Positions 43,313 through 50,599 of a DNA stretch of 64,000 nucleotides are shown piece after piece (the stretch's first letter is position 1; the number at the start of each line of letters is the position of its first letter). Origin of the DNA: CAYSGL01 sp964520985 (GTDB taxonomy: Bacteria > Pseudomonadota > Alphaproteobacteria > Micavibrionales > Micavibrionaceae); NCBI GenBank assembly GCA_964520985.1, contig CAZFPB010000001.1, forward strand, positions 372,001 to 436,000, in the 5' to 3' direction. Under the pieces are notes generated by a model. The model searched no databases, had not been told where the DNA came from, and saw only the letters and a program-made list of their open reading frames with translations. Made by a program: the position numbers and the translations under genes.

Positions 43313-44098
43313 ATGAGCTTTAATTCTCCCGATCTCTGGTTACCCCATTTCCCCCGTCCGTCGCAGGACGGGCATAAATACGACCGCGGCCACGCGCTGA
43401 TCTATGGTGGGCCGGAGAAAACCGGCGCGGCCAGACTGGCCGCTAGCGCGTGTGCGCGCATGGGCGCAGGGTTAACGACGATTGCCGCGCCGCCCGGCAA
43501 AGCCGATCTGTACCGCATGGAAATAGAGTCCCATCTGATGGTGAGCGAAGAATCGTTTCTATCACTGGCGGAGAATGACAAAGTGACGGCGCTGTGCATC
43601 GGTCCGGGAGCGGGGCTGACCAATCCCCAGATCGTTCTTGAAAGTCTAGCGCTTCGTAAGCCAATCGTTCTGGATGCGGATGCCATCAGTGTGTTCAAAT
43701 ACGATCCTCCCGCTTTATTCAATGCTTTGCATGATCAGGCGGTTCTGACCCCACATCAGGGCGAGTTCGAACGGGTGTTCGGTACTATGACAGTCAGTGA
43801 TGCAGTGAAAGCGACAGGATGCACTGTGCTGCTGAAAGGTGCCCATACTCATATTGCTGCCCCTAATTGGCAGGTCGTGATTAATCAGGCTGATGCGCCG
43901 TATCTCGCTACCGCCGGGACGGGTGATGTGCTGGCGGGGATGATCACGGGCTTGCTGGCGCAGGGCATGGATACTCATCCGGCGGCCTGCGCGGCCGTGT
44001 GGATTCACGCCGAAATGGGCCGGGAATTGGGGGCCGGACTGGTCGCCAGCGATCTGCCCGCTTATATTCCTGTCATTCTCAAGCGTCTGGGCCTGTAA
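43313..44098 (+). CDS. nnrD: ADP-dependent NAD(P)H-hydrate dehydratase
   Basis: Repairs hydrated NAD(P)H. I use ATG 43313 (MSFNSPDLW) with GAGGCGG in front; the frame runs on upstream only through tRNA-His. The 261-residue protein has the ribokinase-like fold with ARMGAGLTTIAAP, LDADAISVF, LTPHQGEFERVFG and AGTGDVLAGMITGLLAQG. Only the dehydratase half is present; the epimerase (NnrE) domain fused in many bacteria is absent. The gene sits between two tRNA genes. Confidence 0.9.
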   Translation: MSFNSPDLWLPHFPRPSQDGHKYDRGHALIYGGPEKTGAARLAASACARMGAGLTTIAAPPGKADLYRMEIESHLMVSEESFLSLAENDKVTALCIGPGAGLTNPQIVLESLALRKPIVLDADAISVFKYDPPALFNALHDQAVLTPHQGEFERVFGTMTVSDAVKATGCTVLLKGAHTHIAAPNWQVVINQADAPYLATAGTGDVLAGMITGLLAQGMDTHPAACAAVWIHAEMGRELGAGLVASDLPAYIPVILKRLGL

Positions 44099-44149
44099 TT
44101 TCCCTTGGCTTATAGGGCTTCATGCTTTAAAACGCCCGGGATACCGTGT

Positions 44150-44234
44150 GCGGGTGTGGCGGAATTGGTAGACGCACCAGATTTAGGTTCTGGCGGGGCG
44201 ACCCGTGGGAGTTCGAGTCTCTTCACCCGCACCA
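44150..44234 (+). tRNA. tRNA-Leu (anticodon UAG)
   Basis: An 85-base class II tRNA. The acceptor stem GCGGGTG pairs with CACCCGC, the discriminator is A and CCA is encoded. The anticodon stem CCAGA/TCTGG holds loop TTTAGGT with anticodon TAG. The variable arm (GCGGGGCGACCCGT) is long as expected for Leu. The trigger factor gene starts 25 bases after it. Confidence 0.96.
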
Positions 44235-44259
44235 TTTAATTTTTAGGATGAACAAAACC

Positions 44260-45615
44260 ATGCAAGTTAAAGAAATCAATGCAAAAGGCCTGTCTCACGA
44301 ACTGGAAGTAACGGTTCCGGCCAATGATATCGAGAAAAAACGCCAGGAGCGTTTGCTCGAAGTTGGCAAAACTGTGAAAATCGCGGGCTTCCGCCCCGGT
44401 AAAGTGCCGATGAAGATGCTGGAGCAGAAATACGGCCGCGCCGTGATGGGCGAAGTGCTGGAAGCCGTGGTGAATGAGTTCACAGCCGCTGCGCTGAAAG
44501 AAAAGAACCTGAAGCCAGCCATGCAGCCAAAAATCGAAGTGAAAGAATTCGATGAAGGCAAAGACCTGACATTCAAGGTCGAACTGGAAGTTCTGCCGAA
44601 GGTAGAAGTAAAAGACCTGAAAGGTCTGAAGCTGGAAAAGCCTGTCGTTAAGATTGAAAAGAAACAGGTTGATGAAACGCTGGAACGCGTTGCCAGCCAC
44701 CATAAAGGCTCGAAGCCTGTGGAAGGTGACCGCGCCACCAAAATTGGTGACATTGCGATCATCACGTTCCATGGCCGTACCAAAGATGACAATAAAGAAC
44801 ATGACGGCATGCACGCTCACGGCGTGAAGCTGGAGCTGGGTTCGAACCAGTTCATTCCGGGCTTTGAAGACCAGCTGGTCGGCAAAAAAGCCGGTGATAA
44901 AGTCGAAGTGAACGTGACGTTCCCTGAAAGCTACGGCGCTGCCGAACTGGCGGGCCGCGAAGCAATCTTCGATGTGGATATCGAAGAGATCCATGAATCC
45001 ACGCCTGTCGACATCAACGATGATTTCGCTAAGCAGTTAGGCTTTGAAGATGAAGGCAAACTGCGCGAAGCGGTCGAGCACCAGATCAAATCCGATTACG
45101 ATGTGCAAAGCCGCATGAAGACCAAGCGTCAATTGCTGGACCACCTCGATGAGACGCACAAGTTCGAAGTACCGCAAAGCATGGTCGATGCCGAATATGC
45201 CGGTATCCTCCAGCAGATCGAAGCTGAGCGTAAACAAGCGGGCGAAGAAATTTCTGAAGACGAAAAAGAAGAACTGAAAACCATTGCCGAGCGCCGCGTG
45301 CGCCTGGGTCTGGTGCTCTCTGAAATCGGTACGACCAACAAGGTCAATGTATCGGATCAGGAACTGCAGCGTGCTGTTATCCTCGAAGCCCAGAAATATC
45401 CGGGTCAGGAGAAAATGGTGTTTGAGTTCTATCAAAAGAACCGCGGTGCTCTGGAATCCCTGCGCGCGCCTATCTTTGAAGAAAAAGTATGCGAGCTGAT
45501 TTTCAATGATGCCGACATCACCGAAAAATCCGTCACCATCGATGAGTTGATGGCAGAGGACGAAGACGAGGGCGCTCAGAAACCAAAGAAAAAGGCTGCA
45601 GTTAAAGCAAAATAA
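44260..45615 (+). CDS. tig: Trigger factor, ribosome-associated chaperone
   Basis: Binds nascent chains at the ribosome exit. I take ATG 44260 (MQVKEINAKG), the usual N-terminus of the family, with AGGA 11 bases upstream; ATG 44248 is the alternative. The 451-residue protein has the ribosome-binding signature GFRPGKVPMKMLEQKYG, a FKBP-type domain (about 155-245: GDIAIITFHGRT) and a long helical C-terminal arm ending in a Lys-rich tail. Normally clpP follows; here aroK, aroB and others intervene. Confidence 0.95.
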   Translation: MQVKEINAKGLSHELEVTVPANDIEKKRQERLLEVGKTVKIAGFRPGKVPMKMLEQKYGRAVMGEVLEAVVNEFTAAALKEKNLKPAMQPKIEVKEFDEGKDLTFKVELEVLPKVEVKDLKGLKLEKPVVKIEKKQVDETLERVASHHKGSKPVEGDRATKIGDIAIITFHGRTKDDNKEHDGMHAHGVKLELGSNQFIPGFEDQLVGKKAGDKVEVNVTFPESYGAAELAGREAIFDVDIEEIHESTPVDINDDFAKQLGFEDEGKLREAVEHQIKSDYDVQSRMKTKRQLLDHLDETHKFEVPQSMVDAEYAGILQQIEAERKQAGEEISEDEKEELKTIAERRVRLGLVLSEIGTTNKVNVSDQELQRAVILEAQKYPGQEKMVFEFYQKNRGALESLRAPIFEEKVCELIFNDADITEKSVTIDELMAEDEDEGAQKPKKKAAVKAK

Positions 45616-45638
45616 CAAGAGTTGTCTCTAAGTATTTC

Positions 45639-45668
45639 AAAAGCCGGACTTATCAGTCCGGCTTTTTT
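45639..45668 (+). terminator. Intrinsic terminator after tig
   Basis: AAAAGCCGGACT-TATC-AGTCCGGCTTTT is a perfect 12-bp stem followed by further T residues, 24 bases after the tig stop. Confidence 0.93.
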
Positions 45669-45807
45669 TGTGAGCAAAAGCCCGGAATGCGGCGGAATAG
45701 CTTGTTATTTTACATAAATTTGCAGACGCTCTCTGTGTTTTGGTAGAGTTAATTTATAGAGAATTGAGATCACGGAATTTCGGGAAACATATAGAGGAGC
45801 TACAACC

Positions 45808-45969
45808 ATGACGAAACAACTGATGCTTGCCCTGACGGCGATTGCCTGCTTTGGCGCTTTTAACCTGTCGATGATGAGTACTGCTGAAGCGAAATCCAAT
45901 AAGCCGCCAACGATCAAGCCGGCCTGTAAGGATTTTCCCGCGCCAAAAACATCCAAAAGGCCGAAATAA
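45808..45969 (+). CDS. Small secreted peptide, 53 aa
   Basis: A good GAGGAG site (45794-45799) precedes ATG 45808. The product starts with a classical signal peptide (MTKQLMLALTAIACFGAFNL, then SMMSTAEA and a cut near EAKS), leaving about 25 residues rich in Pro and Lys with one Cys (PPTIKPACKDFPAPKTSKR). It is bounded by terminators on both sides, so it is its own transcript. No family is recognised; the clean start, signal and terminator argue that it is real. Confidence 0.65.
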   Translation: MTKQLMLALTAIACFGAFNLSMMSTAEAKSNKPPTIKPACKDFPAPKTSKRPK

Positions 45970-45990
45970 TCGACTCACAAAATTTCTCAA

Positions 45991-46014
45991 AAAGGGCCTC
46001 GTTCCGGGCCCTTT
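45991..46014 (+). terminator. Intrinsic terminator after the small secreted peptide
   Basis: AAAGGGCC (45991-45998) and GGCCCTTT (46007-46014) form an 8-bp stem with a following T run, 21 bases after the stop. Confidence 0.88.
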
Positions 46015-46056
46015 TTTCGTTAGATAAACCGACCGGATGCGGGTAAAGCTTTACGT

Positions 46057-46602
46057 ATGGATGAGGCATTTATTCGTGAGAAACTGGACCGGCCGATTGT
46101 ACTGATCGGGTTGATGGGCGCTGGTAAAACCCGCATCGGCATGATGCTGGCGGCGCGCCTCGGTCTGCCATTCGTGGATTCGGACGATCTGATCGTCGCC
46201 AAGGCGGGAATGAGTATTGCGGATATCTTCGCCAATCAGGGCGAGACCGCGTTCCGCGCCTCAGAGCGCGAGGTGATTGCCTCGTTACTGGATGGCTCGC
46301 CATGCGTCATTGCGACAGGCGGCGGCGCGGTGATGACGCCCGGAACGGATATATTGATTTTTGAGCGCTCGGTGTCTGTCTGGTTGAAGGCAGAGCTGGA
46401 CGTTATTCTGGACCGTGTATCCAAAAACCTCGTCAAACGACCTTTATTAAACAACGGAGACCCTGCACGGATTTTAACGGACCTGATGGAAAAGCGCCAT
46501 CCCATTTATTCCCGGGCGGCCGTGCATGTGGAGTCGCGTGCCGTCCCGCTAGAAGAAAACCTGAATTCTGTTGTCAAAGCCTTGGCGGAGCATCTATCGT
46601 AA
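46057..46602 (+). CDS. aroK: Shikimate kinase
   Basis: Phosphorylates shikimate in aromatic amino acid synthesis. The 181-residue P-loop kinase has GLMGAGKTRIG (residues 22-32), FVDSDDLIVAKAG with the shikimate-binding Asp, FRASEREVI, and ATGGGAVM. aroB starts 4 bases after the stop, the usual aroK-aroB pair. The pair lies between tig and clpP, which is not the common alphaproteobacterial order. Confidence 0.95.
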   Translation: MDEAFIREKLDRPIVLIGLMGAGKTRIGMMLAARLGLPFVDSDDLIVAKAGMSIADIFANQGETAFRASEREVIASLLDGSPCVIATGGGAVMTPGTDILIFERSVSVWLKAELDVILDRVSKNLVKRPLLNNGDPARILTDLMEKRHPIYSRAAVHVESRAVPLEENLNSVVKALAEHLS

Positions 46603-46606
46603 CGCC

Positions 46607-47686
46607 ATGAGTGCCTCCACCGTTTCCGTCGATCTCGGCCCCCGCAGCTATGACATTGCCATTGGCAAGGATTTGCTGGTGAATGCCACGCATTATCTTC
46701 CTTCCTCCTTACTGGGGCGCCGGTACTTCGTGCTGGCCGATGACAATGTAAGGGGCCATGCGCAGGAACTGATTGGTGCGCTGGGCGGTGCGGAACTGCT
46801 GACCATCAAAGGCGGCGAGGGAGCAAAGAGCTGGGATGGGCTGCAAACGGTCACCGACTGGTTACTTGATCATCAGGTGGATCGCCAATCTGTTTTATTC
46901 GTCGTGGGTGGCGGTGTGATCGGCGATCTAGGTGGTTTTGCTGCCGCCAGCGTTTTGCGCGGCATTCCGTTCGTACAGGTGCCGACCACTTTGCTTGCGC
47001 AGGTCGATAGTTCGGTCGGTGGCAAGACCGGCATTAATTCCCACCATGGCAAAAATCTTGTCGGTGCCTTTTATCAGCCGCGCGCCGTGCTGTGCGATCT
47101 GGGTGTGTTGAACACTCTACCGGAACGCGAGATGAAAGCCGGTTATGCGGAAATCATTAAATACGCGCTGATCAACGATCCGACGTTCTTCGAGTGGCTG
47201 GAGAAACACGGCGATGATGTACTGGCGCGCGATGAAGAGGCGCTGAGCCATGCCATCGAGACGAGCTGCCGCGCCAAGGCGGCGATTGTCACGGCAGATG
47301 AAAAAGAATCCGGTGTGCGGGCACTGCTTAATCTGGGCCATACGTTCGCGCATGCGCTGGAAGCGGCGGCAGGTTATGATGGCCGGCTGCTGCATGGCGA
47401 AGCGGTATCAATTGGTCTGGTGATGGCGCAGCGCCTGTCGGCCAAAATGGGGCTATGCGGCGATAATGCGGTACAGGCGGTTGAACAGCATTTACGTGCG
47501 CGCGGTCTGCCGACAGCGTTACCGGACTTCGCGCCGGAGGCGGATGATCTGATCGGGCTGATGCACGGCGATAAGAAAGCCGACGGCAAACGCATTGGCT
47601 TTATTCTCTCGCGCGGTATCGGTCAGGCATTCCAGAGTTATGATGTCGATATGAATGACGTAAAAAACATACTGGAGCAAAGATAA
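46607..47686 (+). CDS. aroB: 3-dehydroquinate synthase
   Basis: Second step of the shikimate pathway (DAHP to 3-dehydroquinate). I use ATG 46607 (MSASTVSVDLG), just after the aroK stop. The 359-residue protein has KGGEGAKSWDG, VVGGGVIGDLGGFAAASVLRG (NAD site), PTTLLAQVDSSVGGKTGIN, and the zinc ligands in KAGYAEIIKYALI and NLGHTFAHALE, HGEAVSIG. It overlaps the CorC-like gene by one base (TAATG). Confidence 0.95.
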   Translation: MSASTVSVDLGPRSYDIAIGKDLLVNATHYLPSSLLGRRYFVLADDNVRGHAQELIGALGGAELLTIKGGEGAKSWDGLQTVTDWLLDHQVDRQSVLFVVGGGVIGDLGGFAAASVLRGIPFVQVPTTLLAQVDSSVGGKTGINSHHGKNLVGAFYQPRAVLCDLGVLNTLPEREMKAGYAEIIKYALINDPTFFEWLEKHGDDVLARDEEALSHAIETSCRAKAAIVTADEKESGVRALLNLGHTFAHALEAAAGYDGRLLHGEAVSIGLVMAQRLSAKMGLCGDNAVQAVEQHLRARGLPTALPDFAPEADDLIGLMHGDKKADGKRIGFILSRGIGQAFQSYDVDMNDVKNILEQR

Positions 47687-48948
47687 TGGAGTTATGGGTA
47701 TCGATTATCGTTATTTTTGTGCTGGTTCTGTTATCTGCGTTCTTTTCAGGATCGGAAACGGCAATGACGGCAGCCTCGAAGGCGCGTCTGACCGGATGGG
47801 AGAAAGAAGGCAATAAGCGCGCCGGACTGGTAAATAAAATACGCGAGCGCAAAGACCGCTTGATCGGTGCCTTACTGCTCGGCAACAACTTCGTCAATAT
47901 TCTGGCGTCTTCCATCGCTACGGCGGTGCTGCTGGATATTTTTGGTGAAACGGGAGTTGTCTACGCCACGCTCGGCATGACGGTGCTACTGCTTATTTTT
48001 TCGGAAGTAATGCCGAAAACCTATGCTCTTCATCATGCGGATAGATTGTCAGTAACGCTTGGGCCTGTGGTGCAGTTCGTTGTCTGGCTTTTCTTCCCGT
48101 TCGCAGAGGCGATCAACCGGATCGTGCGCTTCATTCTAAAGCTATTTGGCTCCGACTTGTCCAAAGTATCGGCTGGCGCCCATATCGACGTGCTCCGCGG
48201 TGTCATTGAAATGCATCAGGGCCCGGATCAGGAAACGTTGGATCAACGCGCGATGCTCCGTTCGATCCTCGATCTGAAAGATGTGTGGGTCGAAGAGATT
48301 ATGACCCACCGCAAGCATGTGCAGATGGTGGATTGCGAAGACGATGTCGAAACCATTGTCGAAGGCGTCATGGCCAGCCCGTATACGCGCCTGCCTGTCT
48401 ATCAGGGCGACCCCGATAACATTGTCGGCATCATGCATGCCAAGGCGTTGCTGCGCGCGCTACAGGCGCATCACGGCAAGGTTGATGAAATCAATATTCA
48501 AACATTGATCGCCGAACCGTGGTTCATTCCGGAGACAACGCCGCTCTGGGACCAGTTACAGGCCTTCCGCGCGCGGCGCGAACATTTTGCCGTGGTTATT
48601 GATGAATATGGCGATGTGCAAGGGATCGTGACGCTCGAAGACATTCTAGAAGAAATCGTCGGCGAGATCGACGACGAGCATGATATCGCCGTATCCGGAG
48701 TACGCAAACAGCCGGGGGGGAGCTTCATGGTTGATGGGACCGTGACCATGCGCGATCTGAACCGGGAGTTTCACTGGGACTTGCCGGATGAGGAGTATTC
48801 CACCATCGCAGGCCTGATTATCCATGAAGCCAAGGTTATTCCTCAGGCCGGGCAGAGCTTCTCCTTCTACGGATTCCGCTTCGATGTGGTCAAACGCCAC
48901 CGTAATCAGATTACACTGATACGCGTTACGCCCTCTATGGCGCCCTGA
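47686..48948 (+). CDS. HlyC/CorC (CNNM-type) transporter-like membrane protein
   Basis: A 420-residue inner-membrane protein. The N-terminal DUF21 domain has three or four membrane segments (LWVSIIVIFVLVLLSAFFSG, FSEVMPKTYAL), followed by two CBS domains (about 190-310: EEIMTHRKHVQMVD, FAVVIDEYGDVQGIVTLEDI) and a C-terminal CorC_HlyC domain. Related proteins affect Mg2+/Co2+ transport. The old 'hemolysin' name is misleading. It follows aroB directly in a common bacterial aroK-aroB-corC arrangement. Confidence 0.9.
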   Translation: MELWVSIIVIFVLVLLSAFFSGSETAMTAASKARLTGWEKEGNKRAGLVNKIRERKDRLIGALLLGNNFVNILASSIATAVLLDIFGETGVVYATLGMTVLLLIFSEVMPKTYALHHADRLSVTLGPVVQFVVWLFFPFAEAINRIVRFILKLFGSDLSKVSAGAHIDVLRGVIEMHQGPDQETLDQRAMLRSILDLKDVWVEEIMTHRKHVQMVDCEDDVETIVEGVMASPYTRLPVYQGDPDNIVGIMHAKALLRALQAHHGKVDEINIQTLIAEPWFIPETTPLWDQLQAFRARREHFAVVIDEYGDVQGIVTLEDILEEIVGEIDDEHDIAVSGVRKQPGGSFMVDGTVTMRDLNREFHWDLPDEEYSTIAGLIIHEAKVIPQAGQSFSFYGFRFDVVKRHRNQITLIRVTPSMAP

Positions 48949-48998
48949 AAGTTGTATTAACTTTTCCTGATATAACACCCTTGCCAAAAATCTGTTTG

Positions 48999-49017
48999 CA
49001 TAACAAATTTCGTTATG
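48999..49017. promoter_or_regulatory. Inverted repeat upstream of the secreted repeat protein
   Basis: CATAAC (48999-49004) and GTTATG (49012-49017) are exact inverted copies around AAATTTC, about 47 bases before the gene start. The symmetry, A/T-rich centre and absence of a T run suit an operator rather than a terminator. Confidence 0.4.
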
Positions 49018-49063
49018 GTTACATAATTGCCGTAATTAAGCATTTTGATAGAGGATATTACCC

Positions 49064-49660
49064 ATGAGCTTTACAAAAAAATTCGGCCAGATAGCCGTAG
49101 CTGCTGCTCTCGCATTTTCCATTGGCGGTACTGATATTGCTGAAGCCCGGAACAACGAAGGCCACAATTTTGGCCGTATGGCCGGAGACAAAAAAGAAGC
49201 CAAAACGTCCGGTGGCTATAAGCCGGGTGACAAGGGACCTCCCGGCACGGGCGGCACAATGATTACACCGCACAAAGACAGACCATCGTCTTTGGAAGTG
49301 GATCGTTATCATTCCGACGTGAAGACGGGTCATTTTGAAGGAAAATTCTCAGCCTGGCGCGAAACACAACGCCAAACGCGTCCGACCTATGGCGATGATG
49401 GAAAAGTTTCTGGTGAGCAAAAGAACGGCAAAATGCAAAGAATGCATCCAGACAGCCCGACATCGGCGGAAATGGACAAATGGACAAAAGAAACGGGCCG
49501 TAAGGTCGACTTCAAAGACTGGCGCGCGCAGGAAAGAAGTGAAAGCCTCACCACAAAATGGTCGGCACGCAGTGATCGCTCGGGTGAAGGCAAGCACAAT
49601 ACGGGGATATCCCAGATTGAGCTGGTCAAAAGCGGCCGCGCTGGCCCTGGCCTTTACTAA
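49064..49660 (+). CDS. Secreted protein with an internal duplication, 198 aa
   Basis: The signal peptide MSFTKKFGQIAVAAALAFS is followed by IGGTDIAEA and a cut near AEARN. A Gly/Lys-rich hinge (about 50-68) leads to two copies of a roughly 30-residue unit: one with SSLEVDRYHSD then KFSAWRETQR (about 77-108), one with TSAEMDKWTKE then DFKDWRAQER (about 133-160). The mature protein is very basic and hydrophilic. The family is unknown; a periplasmic or exported nucleic-acid- or polysaccharide-binding role is only a guess. Confidence 0.7.
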   Translation: MSFTKKFGQIAVAAALAFSIGGTDIAEARNNEGHNFGRMAGDKKEAKTSGGYKPGDKGPPGTGGTMITPHKDRPSSLEVDRYHSDVKTGHFEGKFSAWRETQRQTRPTYGDDGKVSGEQKNGKMQRMHPDSPTSAEMDKWTKETGRKVDFKDWRAQERSESLTTKWSARSDRSGEGKHNTGISQIELVKSGRAGPGLY

Positions 49661-49675
49661 GCGTTCTTTTTTCCC

Positions 49676-49698
49676 AAAGGCCCCGTTTCGGGGCCTTT
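49676..49698 (+). terminator. Intrinsic terminator
   Basis: AAAGGCCCC-GTTTC-GGGGCCTTT is a perfect 9-bp stem followed by T residues, 16 bases after the secreted repeat protein. Confidence 0.93.
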
Positions 49699-49789
49699 TT
49701 TATGTCTCCAATAAACCTACTTGAACAATACGCCCTAGGGCGATACGGTTTATTGAGTTGATTCAAACACCTGACCTAAAGAGCACCCC

Positions 49790-50443
49790 ATGACCTATTT
49801 GAGCGAACGCGACCCGATTGAAGTGTACAACAGCTATCTGGTGCCGACTGTTATCGAGCAGACGAACCGCGGCGAGCGCGCCTTTGATATTTATTCCCGC
49901 CTGCTGAAAGAGCGCATTATCTTCCTGACCGGCGAAGTGCATGATCAGGTATCGACCTTGATCTGCGCACAGTTGCTGTTCCTGGAATCCGAAAACCCGG
50001 ACAAAGACATCTCGTTCTACATCAACTCGCCAGGCGGCGTGGTAACGGCCGGTATGGCTATGTACGACACGATGCAATACATCAAGCCGAAAGTCTCGAC
50101 CGTCTGTATCGGTCAGGCGGCTTCGATGGGCTCGCTATTGTTGACCGCGGGTGCGGCTGGCAAACGCTATGCGTTGCCGAACGCCCGTATCATGATCCAC
50201 CAGCCAAGCGGCGGTGCGCAAGGTCAGGCATCGGATATCGAAATTCAAGCCCGCGAAATTCTGCGCCTGCGCGCCAAGCTGAACGAAGTGTATGTAAAGC
50301 ATACAGGCCGCAAACTGGCCGACATCGAAAAAGCCATGGACCGCGATAACTTCATGTCATCGGAAGAAGCCAAGAAGTTCGGCCTGATCGATCATGTGGT
50401 GGAAACACGCGCCGACATCGGCAAAATGGAAGATAAGAAATAA
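49790..50443 (+). CDS. clpP: ATP-dependent Clp protease proteolytic subunit
   Basis: Serine protease ring that degrades proteins fed by ClpX or ClpA. The 217-residue protein has FLTGEV, YINSPGG, the nucleophile Ser112 in GQAASMGS, His137 in MIHQPSGG, and the Asp in DRDNFMS. A short N-terminal propeptide of about 12 residues is likely. It is flanked by terminators on both sides and clpX does not follow; lon does. ClpP needs a ClpX/ClpA partner, so clpX must lie elsewhere. Confidence 0.96.
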   Translation: MTYLSERDPIEVYNSYLVPTVIEQTNRGERAFDIYSRLLKERIIFLTGEVHDQVSTLICAQLLFLESENPDKDISFYINSPGGVVTAGMAMYDTMQYIKPKVSTVCIGQAASMGSLLLTAGAAGKRYALPNARIMIHQPSGGAQGQASDIEIQAREILRLRAKLNEVYVKHTGRKLADIEKAMDRDNFMSSEEAKKFGLIDHVVETRADIGKMEDKK

Positions 50444-50474
50444 GCTTTAACCTTTTGTTTCTCATAACTTTTAC

Positions 50475-50508
50475 AAAGGCCCCGTTTTGGTTGAAAAGCG
50501 GGGCTTTT
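50475..50508 (+). terminator. Intrinsic terminator after clpP
   Basis: AAAGGCCCCGTTTT and AAAAGCGGGGCTTTT form a strong, slightly imperfect stem with a 5-base loop and T-rich end. It separates clpP from lon. Confidence 0.88.
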
Positions 50509-50599
50509 GCTTTGAGAAACCACCCTTGATTTGTTAACCTATTGAAGCCATCTCATGTGATAGGCTGTAAGACAAAATTTCACAGGAAGACCATAGAAA

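Noticed and set aside
44236..44994. Long open frame antisense to tig rich in Phe and His
   Set aside because: It mirrors the codon pattern of tig; low-complexity composition and no domain.
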